From positions 24,777 through 88,776 of the forward strand of contig JAYRWE010000070.1 of the NCBI GenBank assembly GCA_041918175.1: a stretch of DNA of 64,000 nucleotides, written 5' to 3'. The DNA comes from JABWAN01 sp041918175. Its GTDB lineage: Bacteria > Zhuqueibacterota > Zhuqueibacteria > Zhuqueibacterales > Zhuqueibacteraceae. The translations under genes and the position numbers were made by a program. This document shows, piece by piece, positions 50,471 through 59,436 of the stretch (position 1 is its first letter; each line of letters starts with the position of its first letter). The notes beneath the pieces are model-generated. The model made no database searches and had not been told where the DNA came from. It was given only the letters and a program-made list of their open reading frames with translations.

Positions 50471-52474
50471 TCACAGCTTTTCCACTTCGATTCGTGCATC
50501 ATTAAAACAAGCCGCGCCGATGGCGCTGATCGTATCCGGCGAGAGCGCATTCGAGGTTTTGCCGTTCAAAGAAGATTTGCGCCACGCCCCCTTGGGCATG
50601 AGCACAACGCCCGCGCGAATGTCTGCGCTCACTTTGAGGCGGCAATGCACTTCGCCATAGGTGTTGCGCACTTTGATCGTGTCGCCATTTTGCAGTTTGC
50701 GCACAGCGGCGTCGCGCGGATTCATGATAAGATAAAGCTCGGGCAAATTGTATTCGGCCATCATGCTGTTGATGGATTTGTCCGTTGCCGGGCTGATCAA
50801 CGCGAGCGGATAGCGCGGATCGTTATCCACGCCGTCAAGAAACTCGTAGGCATGCTCGCGCAAATTTTCCGGCGCGAGGTGCACTTTGGCCTCATGCGTA
50901 TTGGGAAACACGTTTTGAAATTGAATCGGCGCTGCGCCGGGAAAATCGAAGAAAGCGATTTTGTTTTCCTGCAACGCCGGCCACGAAAGTTTTTCGCCCA
51001 TACCGCGCACCGCTTGCGTTACGCGAGGCAACAGGTCGGCAGTGCTCATTGCAAACACCGCATCGTTCCAGCCCATGGTGCGGCCCAACATGGCAAATAC
51101 TTCTTCGTTGGGCTTCGACTCGCCCACTGCAGGAATCACAGCGTCATTGTATTGCAAAGCGAAACTGCCGTATGCTTTTTTAATTTCGCGCTGTTCGAGA
51201 AATGTGACGGCGGGCAAGAGCACGTCGGCATACACGGCAGTGTCGGTCATGACTTGATCGAACACCACGGTGAATAAGTCTTCGCGCGCGAGTCCAGCGA
51301 GTACGGCATTTTGATGCGGCGTGATCGCAACCGGATTGCAATTATAAACAAAAAGCATTTTAACCGGCGGCGTTTGCTCTTCCAACAAAACTTTGCCGAG
51401 CAGATTCATGTTGATCACGCGCGTATTCCACGGCTCGGATTCGACCGCGAGTGCATCATCATATCGAAACGCGCCGCTGTTGCTCAAAGTATATCCGCCG
51501 CCGCGCTTGCCGAACTTGCCGAGGAGCGCAGGCATGGCGAGCACTGCGGCAATAGCCTGCGCGCCGTTGCGATTGCGCTCCATGCCCCAACCCACGCGAA
51601 TGAGCGCAGGATCGGCCTCGACATACATGCGCGCAAGCTGCTCGATGAGCGAGGCCTCAATGCGCGCGAGCGTTGCGGCGTGTTGTAGCGTGAACGGCTC
51701 GGCTTTCTTTAGTAAAAATTCTGCGCCTGCGGTATGCTGTTCGATAAAATTCCAATCGAGCAAATTGTGCTCGTGCCAATAGCGAATCAGAGCAAGCGCG
51801 ACGGCCACGTCAGTGCCGGGATAGATCGGCACGTGCAAATCAATTTCTCGTTTGGAAAAATTGCACACGGGATCGACCACCGCGATTTTCGCGCCCGCGG
51901 CTTTGGCTTGTTTGAGATAAGGCACGAGATGAATGTTCGAAGCTTTGGGATTCGCGCCCCAAATGATGATGCCGCGCGCATGCGCATAATCTTCGAAGGC
52001 AACGCCGGCCATCTTGCCATACATACCCATGGCCGCGGCGCTCGCGGGTACGGCGCACACCGCGCGATCCAAACGTGAAGCGCCGAGTTTGGCAAAGAAA
52101 GCTTTGTCGATGGTGTCTTGCCCAAGCAATGCGCTGGAGCCGCCATAGCTATAAGGCAAAATCGCTTCGCCGCCGTATTGCTGCGCAATCGTCTTGGCAT
52201 TTGCACAAATCAACGCCAGCGCCTCGTCCCACGAGATGCGTTCGAATTTGCCTTCGCCTTTTTTGCCGATGCGTCGCATCGGGTAATGCAAACGGTCAGC
52301 GCTATAAACACGCTTGGAAAATTGCGCGACTTTTGAGCAAATAAAATCCGCGGTCACAGGATTGCGTGAGGAACCGGTGATGCGCGCGACGCGACCATCG
52401 GTCACTTCCACTTCGAGGCTACATGTATCGGGACAATCCAATGGGCAAACGGAGGGGAGAGTGTGCGTAGACAT
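50471..52474 (-). CDS. Molybdopterin oxidoreductase, catalytic subunit
   Basis: 667 residues. The N-terminal iron-sulfur binding segment CPLDCPDTCSLEVEV and the later DFICSKVAQF supply four cysteines for a 4Fe-4S cluster; DEALALICANAKTIAQQYGG, IIWGANPKASNIHLVP and GWGMERNRNGAQA are molybdopterin-binding blocks, and the C-terminal dinucleotide-binding domain contains LYLIMNPRDAAVRKLQNGDT. It belongs to the DMSO-reductase superfamily; no twin-arginine signal is visible, so it may be cytoplasmic. No partner subunits are adjacent and the substrate is unknown. Confidence 0.9.
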   Translation of the reverse strand: MSTHTLPSVCPLDCPDTCSLEVEVTDGRVARITGSSRNPVTADFICSKVAQFSKRVYSADRLHYPMRRIGKKGEGKFERISWDEALALICANAKTIAQQYGGEAILPYSYGGSSALLGQDTIDKAFFAKLGASRLDRAVCAVPASAAAMGMYGKMAGVAFEDYAHARGIIIWGANPKASNIHLVPYLKQAKAAGAKIAVVDPVCNFSKREIDLHVPIYPGTDVAVALALIRYWHEHNLLDWNFIEQHTAGAEFLLKKAEPFTLQHAATLARIEASLIEQLARMYVEADPALIRVGWGMERNRNGAQAIAAVLAMPALLGKFGKRGGGYTLSNSGAFRYDDALAVESEPWNTRVINMNLLGKVLLEEQTPPVKMLFVYNCNPVAITPHQNAVLAGLAREDLFTVVFDQVMTDTAVYADVLLPAVTFLEQREIKKAYGSFALQYNDAVIPAVGESKPNEEVFAMLGRTMGWNDAVFAMSTADLLPRVTQAVRGMGEKLSWPALQENKIAFFDFPGAAPIQFQNVFPNTHEAKVHLAPENLREHAYEFLDGVDNDPRYPLALISPATDKSINSMMAEYNLPELYLIMNPRDAAVRKLQNGDTIKVRNTYGEVHCRLKVSADIRAGVVLMPKGAWRKSSLNGKTSNALSPDTISAIGAACFNDARIEVEKL

Positions 52475-52597
52475 AGGCTAGCTCGGTTGTAAATGAATTG
52501 TGAAAACGGGGCAACAGCAGCGAGAACTTTAACGGGATTTTTGTGACGCAAGATGCGCAAACGTCGCAGAAAAGTCAAGAAATGGGCAAATTTATTC

Positions 52598-52626
52598 TTG
52601 CTTTTCGGAGCTTCGTGCTTTATCTT
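52598..52626 (+). promoter_or_regulatory. Possible promoter of tRNA cluster
   Basis: TTGCTT (52598-52603) and TATCTT (52621-52626), 17 bases apart, with the first tRNA 22 bases after the -10 box. Plausible for a tRNA operon but the hexamers are imperfect. Confidence 0.4.
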
Positions 52627-52648
52627 GTCCGGCCTTTTTAAGAAAGAT

Positions 52649-52723
52649 CGGGGCATGGCGCAGTCCGGCTAGCGCGCCTGCTTTGGGAGCAGGAGGTCGC
52701 AGGTTCAATTCCTGCTGCCCCGA
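52649..52723 (+). tRNA. tRNA-Pro (TGG)
   Basis: Acceptor stem CGGGGCA / TGCCCCG with discriminator A; anticodon arm CCTGC-TTTGGGA-GCAGG places TGG at 34-36; T-loop GGTTCAATTCC. CCA is not encoded. First of four tRNAs in a row. Confidence 0.95.
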
Positions 52724-52756
52724 CAGAACGAGAAGCCAACGCAAAGCATATATGCT

Positions 52757-52830
52757 GCGCCAGTAGCTCAATCGGATAGAGCAACAGCCTTCTAAGCTGT
52801 GGGTTGTGGGTTCGATTCCCGCCTGGCGCA
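52757..52830 (+). tRNA. tRNA-Arg (TCT)
   Basis: Acceptor stem GCGCCAG / CTGGCGC with discriminator A; anticodon arm ACAGC-CTTCTAA-GCTGT gives TCT; T-loop GGGTTCGATTCCC. CCA is not fully encoded (the next bases are CCG). Confidence 0.95.
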
Positions 52831-52862
52831 CCGGTGCGCTTCATCTTCTCCCAAGTTGCAAC

Positions 52863-52936
52863 GGTGGGTGTAGCTCAGTTGGTAGAGCGCCAGGTTGTGG
52901 TCCTGGTGGCCGCGGGTTCGAATCCCGTCACTCACC
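52863..52936 (+). tRNA. tRNA-His (GTG)
   Basis: Acceptor stem GTGGGTG / CACTCAC with an extra G at -1 (52863) facing C73, the hallmark of tRNA-His; anticodon arm CCAGG-TTGTGGT-CCTGG gives GTG; T-loop GGGTTCGAATCCC. Confidence 0.95.
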
Positions 52937-52947
52937 CTGAAAAATTC

Positions 52948-53019
52948 GTCCCCTTCGTCTAGTGGTCAGGACACAGGACTTTCATTCCTGTAACACGGGT
53001 TCGAACCCCGTAGGGGACG
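52948..53019 (+). tRNA. tRNA-Glu (TTC)
   Basis: Acceptor stem GTCCCCT / AGGGGAC with discriminator G; anticodon arm CAGGA-CTTTCAT-TCCTG gives TTC; T-loop GGGTTCGAACCCC. Last tRNA of the cluster. Confidence 0.95.
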
Positions 53020-53072
53020 CTACTTTTTAGCGTTATTCCTCTTCTCTCCCTCCAAATCTTCTTCACACTTTT

Positions 53073-53594
53073 ATGCGTTCTACTCTGCGAGAAACCGCCG
53101 TCATAACAGTCGCGGCAATATTCTTATCCGTGCTTTATCGCCAACTCTTCAAGCCCGATTTTGCATGGATTCGCACAACAACGAACCTAACTTATACCGC
53201 AGACACTTCTCGCGTGGAAGATTTTGCGCTCGATGCAATTAGCGTAGTTGATAGCTCGCAAACGCCTTTGTTGATGACAATGGAACAAGCGGCGCAAACA
53301 CAGCGCACGCAGAGTGTGACATTCATTGACGCGCGTGAAGCCGAGCGTTTTGCGGCCGGGCATATTGCCGGTGCAATCAATATTTCATACTATGCCCCGG
53401 AATCTTGGGATGCTGCTCTCTCGAAATTTCAGCACGAAACTCTTCTTATCGTTTATTGCGATGATGATTGCGATTCTGCTCGACGTTTGGCGGAAGCGTT
53501 GGTCGCGCTCGGTTTTAAAAAGATCTATGTGATGGATAAAGGCTTCGAGAGTTGGAAGAATGCCGGTCACCCAATCGCGCAAATGAAACGTTGA
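53073..53594 (+). CDS. Rhodanese-like domain protein, membrane-anchored
   Basis: 173 residues. One N-terminal hydrophobic segment (TAVITVAAIFLSVLYRQL-like, residues 8-25) serves as anchor or signal. The rhodanese domain covers ~70-170: VTFIDAREAERFAAGHIAGA, the active cysteine in LLIVYCDDDCDSARRLAEA and GFKKIYVMDKGFESWKNAGH. It should carry sulfur as a cysteine persulfide or act in redox chemistry outside the cytoplasm. First gene of a run that continues with DoxX- and DCC-type redox-associated genes. Confidence 0.87.
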   Translation: MRSTLRETAVITVAAIFLSVLYRQLFKPDFAWIRTTTNLTYTADTSRVEDFALDAISVVDSSQTPLLMTMEQAAQTQRTQSVTFIDAREAERFAAGHIAGAINISYYAPESWDAALSKFQHETLLIVYCDDDCDSARRLAEALVALGFKKIYVMDKGFESWKNAGHPIAQMKR

Positions 53595-53649
53595 GCCTGC
53601 AAAAGCTTTTTTCCGCATGATTCGTGGGCAAAAGAGCAGGGCATCCAAA

Positions 53650-54096
53650 ATGAAAAAACTGATCACTCTTTTAGAAAATCCCGTCTTGACACTCGTGCTG
53701 CGCGTGCTTCTCGGTTGCCTTTTCTTATACAGCGGCGTGAGCAAGCTGAACGACCTGAAAAGCTTCGCCGTGGCCATCGAGAATTATCAACTCCTGCCTA
53801 ATGGCGCAATCAATTTCTTTGCGCTCCTCGTGCCCTGGTTGGAAGTTTTAGCCGGCATCGCAGTCGTGACCGGCATATTTCTTCGCGGCGGCGCTTTCAT
53901 CCTCACGCTGCTTTTGCTCATTTTCACAACGGCGATTGCAATCAGTATTGCGAACGGCGTTGACATTACGTGCGGCTGCTCGTTGCCTTTCGCCGAGGCT
54001 GCGCGTGTCGGCTGGAAAAAACTTGTAGAGAATCTGGTTTTGCTCATCGCGACGTGGAGCGTTTTCAAATATGGCCGGCCTGCAATCAATCTTTGA
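53650..54096 (+). CDS. DoxX/MauE family membrane protein
   Basis: 148 residues from ATG 53650. Four membrane segments with the family motifs LRVLLGCLFLYSGVSKLND, PWLEVLAGIAVVTGIFLRGG and the Cys pair in DITCGCSLPF. MauE-like members help in disulfide formation or respiratory complex assembly, so it fits the neighbouring rhodanese and thiol-oxidoreductase-like DCC genes. The next gene starts inside its 3' end. Confidence 0.88.
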   Translation: MKKLITLLENPVLTLVLRVLLGCLFLYSGVSKLNDLKSFAVAIENYQLLPNGAINFFALLVPWLEVLAGIAVVTGIFLRGGAFILTLLLLIFTTAIAISIANGVDITCGCSLPFAEAARVGWKKLVENLVLLIATWSVFKYGRPAINL

Positions 54097-54511
54097 TGAA
54101 AAACGAAACGCCTTGCTCTTCGACGGTGAGTGCGGCCTTTGCCGCGTCGCCGCGCGTTTTGCCGAACGCCTCGACCGCGCGCGGCGTTTTTCCCTCCTGC
54201 CTTACCAACAAATTTCCGAATCGGAATTAATACGGCACGGCGCATCCGGCGAAAAATGTTCTCGCCGCGTGTATGTGCTCACCGCACGCGGGAAAGTTTT
54301 CACCGGCGCATTTGCAGTGAATTATTTCTTGTGGCACTATTATCCCTGGAAAATTTTCGTCGCGCTGATTTACATTTTTCCGATATTGCTGTTGCTCGAA
54401 ATAGTTGGCTATGCGATCATCGCGCGCTTTCGCCGCCGACTTTCACAATGGCTCGGCCTCACTGCCTGCACGCTGCCGTTTCACCCGCAAACGATTCGAA
54501 CGACACCATAA
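54071..54511 (+). CDS. DCC family thiol-disulfide oxidoreductase-like protein (DUF393)
   Basis: 146 residues from ATG 54071, overlapping the DoxX gene by 26 bases. The DxxCxxC motif DGECGLCRVAARFAER (near residue 18) and SRRVYVLTARGKVFTGAFAV define DUF393. A C-terminal membrane helix (IYIFPILLLLEIVGYAIIA) follows. Its TAA stop overlaps an ATG (TAATG at 54509-54513), which would be the start of the P450 gene. Confidence 0.85.
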   Translation: MAGLQSIFDEKRNALLFDGECGLCRVAARFAERLDRARRFSLLPYQQISESELIRHGASGEKCSRRVYVLTARGKVFTGAFAVNYFLWHYYPWKIFVALIYIFPILLLLEIVGYAIIARFRRRLSQWLGLTACTLPFHPQTIRTTP

Positions 54512-54574
54512 TGCCCTCGCATAATTTTCCTCCCGCACTAAAGGCCGACCGCCCCTTCGGGTCACCTGCGTGGT

Positions 54575-55885
54575 TTGCGTCGCGATCTGCTTGCGTATCT
54601 GCAACGCGTCGCAGACGCTTGTGGCGAGCTGGGCTATTTCAAAGCCGGCCCATTGCATGTTTATCTGCTCAATCATCCTGATCACATTAAAGACCTGCTC
54701 GTCACGCATCATAAAAATTTCACCAAGAGTCGCGGCTTGCAATTGGCAAAGCGCATTCTCGGCGAAGGCTTGCTTACGAGCGAAGGCGAGTTTCATTTGC
54801 GCCAGCGCCGTTTGGTGCAGCCTGCGTTTCATCGCGAACGTCTTGAAGGTTACGGCGCAGTGATGTGCGAAGAAGCCGCGCGCTTGTGCGTCCATTGGGA
54901 AAACAAAAACGGAGCAGAAGTAGACGTCGCAGAAGAGATGATGCGCTTGACGCTCGCCATCGTCGGCAAAACCTTGTTCGGGGTTAATGTCGAAAACGAG
55001 GCGGAAGAAATCGGCGCTGCGCTCACCACTGCCATGAGCTTGTTTTCGCGCTTGACCAATCCACTCGCCACGTTTTTGGAAAAGCTGCCGCTGCCGAGCA
55101 ACTTTCGCTTCTTCCGCGCCAAGCGCCGTCTGGATGAAACCATTTATCGCATCATTGCCACGCGGCGGCAAAGCAACGAAGATCATGGCGATTTATTGTC
55201 CATGCTGCTCATGGCGCAAGACGAAGAAGGCGACGGCGGCCGCATGACCGACTTGCAAGTGCGCGACGAAGCCATGACGCTCTTTCTCGCCGGGCATGAA
55301 ACCACGGCCATCGCGCTCACGTGGACGTGGTATTTGCTTTCGCAACATCCCGAAATCGAAGCGAAGTTGCATGATGAGTTGCAACACGTGTTGGGAAATC
55401 GTTTGCCCTCCGCACATGATTATTCTCAACTCAATTACACGCGCATGGTGCTGGCCGAATCGATGCGGCTTTATCCTCCGGCCTATGTGTTTGGCCGTAT
55501 GGCCATTCATGATTATCGCATTGGCGAGTACGATGTTCCCGCGGGCGCGACGTTGTTGGTGAGTCCGTATATCTTGCATCGCCTCGAAAAATTTTATCCC
55601 GAGCCGCTGCGCTTCCTGCCCGAGCGTTGGACACAAGCTGCGGAAGCCGAGCGCCACAAATTTGCGTATGTTCCCTTCGGCGGCGGCCCGCGCGTGTGCA
55701 TTGGCGAAGGCTTTGCGTGGATGGAAGGCGTGCTCGTGCTCGCAACGATTGCACAACGTTGGAAACTGCGTCACGTTCCCAATCATCCGGTGGCGTTGCA
55801 GCCGCTCATCACGCTACGGCCCAAGTTTGGTATGAAAATGAAATTGGAGCACAGAGATGTTGCTTCGTCCCGCGCAACGCGATGA
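54575..55885 (+). CDS. Cytochrome P450, N-terminus out of frame
   Basis: 436 residues from the first in-frame TTG. The K-helix ESMRLYPP, I-helix AGHETTAIALTW and haem loop FGGGPRVCIGEGFA (axial Cys) are intact. The natural start is probably ATG 54511, which overlaps the upstream stop: that frame reads MPSHNFPPALKADRPFG and then would join HLRGLRRDLLAYL if one base around 54558-54562 were removed. So either a real one-base insertion or an assembly error separates the proline-rich leader. P450s use O2 and electrons to hydroxylate substrates; the substrate is unknown and no ferredoxin is adjacent. Confidence 0.88.
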   Translation: MRRDLLAYLQRVADACGELGYFKAGPLHVYLLNHPDHIKDLLVTHHKNFTKSRGLQLAKRILGEGLLTSEGEFHLRQRRLVQPAFHRERLEGYGAVMCEEAARLCVHWENKNGAEVDVAEEMMRLTLAIVGKTLFGVNVENEAEEIGAALTTAMSLFSRLTNPLATFLEKLPLPSNFRFFRAKRRLDETIYRIIATRRQSNEDHGDLLSMLLMAQDEEGDGGRMTDLQVRDEAMTLFLAGHETTAIALTWTWYLLSQHPEIEAKLHDELQHVLGNRLPSAHDYSQLNYTRMVLAESMRLYPPAYVFGRMAIHDYRIGEYDVPAGATLLVSPYILHRLEKFYPEPLRFLPERWTQAAEAERHKFAYVPFGGGPRVCIGEGFAWMEGVLVLATIAQRWKLRHVPNHPVALQPLITLRPKFGMKMKLEHRDVASSRATR

Positions 55886-56300
55886 CGCCGCACTCTGGGA
55901 GCGCATGCGCCAATCGCTTTGGCCCTCTCCTGCCGGCGAACATGCCGCTGAGATCGCCGCTTTTTTTGAAGAAAAAGAAAACGCCGCGACGGAAACGTTG
56001 CTCGCGTTTGATGATGAAAATAAACCGCTCGGTTTCGTAGAGCTTTCAATTCGGAATTATGCGGAAGGATGTGTCACCAATCGCGTGGTGTATTTGGAAG
56101 GATGGTACGTGGAGCCGCGCGCGCGCAGGCAAGGTGTGGGCAAAGCGCTCGTGAAGGCCGCGGAAGAGTGGGGCCGCAAGCAAGGCTGCACCGAGTTCGC
56201 TTCGGAGACAGAATGGCACAACGAAATCAGCGCCGCGGCGCATCGCGCGTTGGGCTTCGTGGAAACGGATCGCATCATTTGTTTTAAGAAAAATTTGTGA
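55857..56300 (+). CDS. AAC(6')-like GNAT acetyltransferase
   Basis: 147 residues, starting 29 bases inside the P450 gene. RPAQRDDAALWERMRQSLWP, VVYLEGWYVEPRARRQGVGK (acetyl-CoA loop), GCTEFASETEWHNEISAAAH and RALGFVETDRIICFKK line up closely with chromosomal aminoglycoside 6'-N-acetyltransferases of the Iaa/Ic/Iz group. It may acetylate an aminoglycoside or another amine; many environmental members have unknown natural substrates. Confidence 0.85.
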   Translation: MLLRPAQRDDAALWERMRQSLWPSPAGEHAAEIAAFFEEKENAATETLLAFDDENKPLGFVELSIRNYAEGCVTNRVVYLEGWYVEPRARRQGVGKALVKAAEEWGRKQGCTEFASETEWHNEISAAAHRALGFVETDRIICFKKNL

Positions 56301-56317
56301 ACGGAAGGAGGTCTGGC

Positions 56318-56833
56318 ATGATTATCACCGACCTGGTTCAAATCGAAAAACTGTCGGCGCGGAGAGAAGACGAGAATTGGGAGTATCGGGCTTATTTGAA
56401 AGGTGCGCCGTTCTCGTCTAAAAAAGTCGATGCAATTGTGCAGCGCTTGCACGCGAACGTCTCCGCGCAAATTGATTGCACGGCCTGCGCGAATTGCTGC
56501 AAAACCATCCTGCCGATTTTAGATCAAGAAGACATCGACAACTTTGCAAAGGGTTTGGGTGTTTCGGGGAAGGAGTTTGCTGAACAATACTTGATCGCAG
56601 CCGAAGGCGAAACCGGAATGACGTTCAAAAGCACGCCCTGCCCCTTCCTCGTGGATAACAAATGCTCGAACTATGAGCATCGCCCGAAAGACTGTTCTTC
56701 TTTTCCGCACTTGCACAAGCCCGACTTCCTGCGTCGCACCATTGGCGTGTTTAGCAATTGCTCGACGTGTCCGATCATCTTCAATGTGATTGAGGGTTTG
56801 AAAGAAGAGTTGCCGCAGAATGGCGCACGTTAA
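56318..56833 (+). CDS. YkgJ family cysteine cluster protein
   Basis: 171 residues from ATG 56318 behind the excellent GGAAGGAGGT. The conserved cysteines are DCTACANCCKT, TPCPFLVDNKCSNYEHRPKD followed by C, and SNCSTCPI, a pattern thought to bind a metal cluster in the YkgJ/Fliu family. Function unknown in general. It is the last of the genes that follow the P450 on the plus strand. Confidence 0.9.
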   Translation: MIITDLVQIEKLSARREDENWEYRAYLKGAPFSSKKVDAIVQRLHANVSAQIDCTACANCCKTILPILDQEDIDNFAKGLGVSGKEFAEQYLIAAEGETGMTFKSTPCPFLVDNKCSNYEHRPKDCSSFPHLHKPDFLRRTIGVFSNCSTCPIIFNVIEGLKEELPQNGAR

Positions 56834-56861
56834 GAAGTCAAGGCGACGAAGGAGATTGAAA

Positions 56862-57713
56862 TTATTTTTTGTTCGCTGCGCCTTTTAGCAATTTTGTTTT
56901 GGGCGGCGGTAAAAAATTGTCCCCGCTGATCACACTTTTGCCGGTTTTCTCTTCAAGTTCGAGCCGAGCTTTCTTCGCGATGCCGCCACCCTTTTTGCTA
57001 GCGACTTTGTTTTCTTCCATGCCGGTGGCGTTCACGCTTTCGGCGATCTGCCGCGTGGAAAGCTCGGCCAGCGCGGTAAAGATCAACTCGGCCTCGGTCA
57101 TGTGGTCGCGCAGGTTTTGCGTTTGCAGGCCCTTGAGATTCTTGTGCTCCTTCACCGTTACGCCCGACCATTCTTGATGAATGAGGTTCGTCAAGATCGC
57201 AAACTCTTCGCCTTCTTTAATCTCGTGATTCTTCCAATAGTCGGTGAGCTTGTTGCGCGTCTCCTGCCCCATCATGCGCTGCTGAATCCACTTTTCACTG
57301 CGGCCGTGCTTCTGCCAATTCTCTCGCGCCCGCGCTAAAGATTTTTCCGGCTCTGCGATTTCCTGCATGCGTTCATAACCGACTTTCGCCAGCCAGAGTT
57401 TGATCGGCTCGGCCTTGGGGCTGGGCACGGATTGCACCAAGCGCAAAAGCGTTTCGGCACTCGCGACGTCGGTGAGATATTTTTTGCCGTCGGCCGCTTC
57501 CAGTTTCAGTCGGTGACAATTTGTCACCGACTCACTTCCTTCCTTGCGCAAACGTTCCTTTAACTTGTTCCAATACTTTCGCGCGGTTTGAAAATCCGGC
57601 TGCTGCAGCAAGACTTGAATAATATCCACCACCGAAAAAAACCATGTTTCCGTTTTGTCGTCATAGACGCGACGAATTTTGTAGCTCTCAAAAATTGCCG
57701 GATCGGTTTTCAT
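56862..57713 (-). CDS. Bro-N domain protein (phage antirepressor-like)
   Basis: 283 residues from ATG 57713. The Bro-N domain covers ~1-110: IFESYKIRRVYDDKTETWFF, SVVDIIQVL, ARKYWNKLKERLRKEG and LTDVASAETLLRLVQSVPSP. The C-terminal part (MMGQETRNKLTDYWKNHEIK, FTALAELSTRQIAESV) is like that of DNA-damage-inducible DinD-type proteins. The lysine-rich tail ends the protein. The frame is open upstream into the LOG gene but only from here homologous. Confidence 0.85.
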   Translation of the reverse strand: MKTDPAIFESYKIRRVYDDKTETWFFSVVDIIQVLLQQPDFQTARKYWNKLKERLRKEGSESVTNCHRLKLEAADGKKYLTDVASAETLLRLVQSVPSPKAEPIKLWLAKVGYERMQEIAEPEKSLARARENWQKHGRSEKWIQQRMMGQETRNKLTDYWKNHEIKEGEEFAILTNLIHQEWSGVTVKEHKNLKGLQTQNLRDHMTEAELIFTALAELSTRQIAESVNATGMEENKVASKKGGGIAKKARLELEEKTGKSVISGDNFLPPPKTKLLKGAANKK

Positions 57714-57757
57714 AAGACGCCTCCATGAGTTGAACCGCGTTAGGTGATTTCGCACGC

Positions 57758-58651
57758 TCACGTGCGATGATTGATGTCGATCGGCTTCGGCTCTTGCTCG
57801 GGCAAATGCGGCCACTCCCCGCGCTCGTGATAAAACGCCACGATCTTGTCCCACGCTTCCTGCGCCGTCTCCACATAATCGAGCAATTCCAAATCTTTGT
57901 GTGCGATCATTCCCCGCTCCGCAAGAAACGGCAGATTGATCGCGCGCTGCCAAAATTTTTTGCCGAACAAGAGAATGGGCACGCGCTCCATCTTGTGCGT
58001 TTGAATCAGCGTCAGCGTCTCGAACAACTCGTCGCACGTGCCGAAGCCGCCGGGGAAAGCGACGAGCGCTTTCGCGCGCAAACGAAAGTGCATTTTGCGC
58101 AGCGCGAAGTATTTAAACTGAAAACACAACTCCGGCGTGATGTAAGGATTCGGCTGCTGCTCGTGCGGCAACGTGATGTTCAAACCGATGGATTTTGCGC
58201 CCGCTTCAAACGCCCCGCGATTCGCCGCTTCCATAATGCCCGGCCCGCCGCCCGTGACCACTACAAAATCGCAATGCCCGTCGATTTGACACGCGGAAGA
58301 AACCAAGCGGCTGAACTCGCGCGCTTCTTCGTAGTAATGTGCATTCTCCAACATGAGACGAGCGCGCGCGAGCCGTTGCTGCGCCTGGCGCTCTTGCGGA
58401 TGCTGCGCTGCCTCTCTCTCCGCCGCGCGAAAATTTTTCTCTGCGTCTTCCTGGCATTGCAAACGCGCGCTGCCAAACACGACGATGGTCGATTGCACGT
58501 TGTGCTCGGTGATAATGATCTCCGGCTTGAGCAGTTCCAGCTCCAACCGCACCGGACGCAAATCACTCCGCTTCAAAAACTCCACGTCTTCAAACGCCAA
58601 ACGATAAGACGGTGAATTGATGATACGGCGCAGATTTTCTTCGCGATTCAT
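57758..58651 (-). CDS. LOG family Rossmann-fold hydrolase (TIGR00730)
   Basis: 297 residues. VVTGGGPGIMEAANRGAFEA and the phosphoribohydrolase motif PGGFGTCDELFETLTLIQTH (PGGxGTxxE) are complete. LOG proteins release cytokinin-type bases or related nucleobases from nucleoside monophosphates, and in bacteria some act as PpnN-like nucleotide 5'-monophosphate glycosidases. The N-terminal ~95 residues with IVVFGSARLQ belong to the longer bacterial subgroup. It is followed by the Bro-N gene on the same strand. Confidence 0.93.
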   Translation of the reverse strand: MNREENLRRIINSPSYRLAFEDVEFLKRSDLRPVRLELELLKPEIIITEHNVQSTIVVFGSARLQCQEDAEKNFRAAEREAAQHPQERQAQQRLARARLMLENAHYYEEAREFSRLVSSACQIDGHCDFVVVTGGGPGIMEAANRGAFEAGAKSIGLNITLPHEQQPNPYITPELCFQFKYFALRKMHFRLRAKALVAFPGGFGTCDELFETLTLIQTHKMERVPILLFGKKFWQRAINLPFLAERGMIAHKDLELLDYVETAQEAWDKIVAFYHERGEWPHLPEQEPKPIDINHRT

Positions 58652-58672
58652 GGCTTCCTTTTTTGAACGAAG

Positions 58673-59299
58673 TTATTTCTTGCGCGACCATTCACCGGAG
58701 GGCAGTTGTAGCCACTCACCCGGTTTCGCGCCGTCGCGTTGCAGTTGCGCGAATGCCGTTTCAACCTCGCTCGCGCTCGCAGATTGCACCGCGGGATTGA
58801 TGGCAGAGATTCTTTTCAAAATGATTTGACGATCACGATTTTCCTCCGCGACGATTTGCTCCACCAGCTTGCGATAGGCCGCGTCTTTTTGCAAACGTTC
58901 GAGCGGCCGCAGTTCGAGCAAGCCCTTGTTGTTCTCGCCAAGCGCGCCGTCGCGTTTGAACTCTTCGATATCGTCTTTGTTGAACTCGCGATTCTGCATC
59001 GCCGCGAGCACGGCGCGCTTCTCTTCCGAGAGCGTCACCTGGCTGTCGGGGTTCGCAGCGCGCACAGAGGCGACCATCCACATATCCTCTTTCACCTGGC
59101 TATACGTGCCGAGAATTTGATTCTCCAACGCCGTTTTCTCGCCGGTGAATTTCACTTCGGGGGTGTGAATAGAGCAGGAAAATAAAAGGAGTGCGAAGAG
59201 TGCGACGACTCTCACAGGCGTGAAGCACTGAAGCGGAGCGCTCGTGCATAATGTAAAGCTTGATTTCCGGCGGCGCGAAAAATTAAAACGTCTCTTCAT
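58673..59299 (-). CDS. YdbL family lipoprotein (DUF1318)
   Basis: 208 residues from ATG 59299. The signal segment FALLLFSC ends in a lipobox cysteine. PEVKFTGEKTALENQILGTY opens the mature part, and the C-terminal KLVEQIVAEENRDRQIILKR and AKPGEWLQLPSGEWSRK match E. coli YdbL (the GxWxRK ending). YdbL works with YdbH/YnbE in phospholipid transport between membranes; neither partner is in this window. It follows on the minus strand before the LOG gene (21-base gap). Confidence 0.75.
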   Translation of the reverse strand: MKRRFNFSRRRKSSFTLCTSAPLQCFTPVRVVALFALLLFSCSIHTPEVKFTGEKTALENQILGTYSQVKEDMWMVASVRAANPDSQVTLSEEKRAVLAAMQNREFNKDDIEEFKRDGALGENNKGLLELRPLERLQKDAAYRKLVEQIVAEENRDRQIILKRISAINPAVQSASASEVETAFAQLQRDGAKPGEWLQLPSGEWSRKK

Positions 59300-59436
59300 A
59301 AACCACCTCACAAATTTTTCTCAATGAACGCTTCGTTGATCATGATAACCAGCGCGCGTGTGCGATGCAAGAATTTTCATTTGTATCGCCGCGCTTATTT
59401 AGCTATTTTCATCCACTCACCAACGCGAGAGCAATA

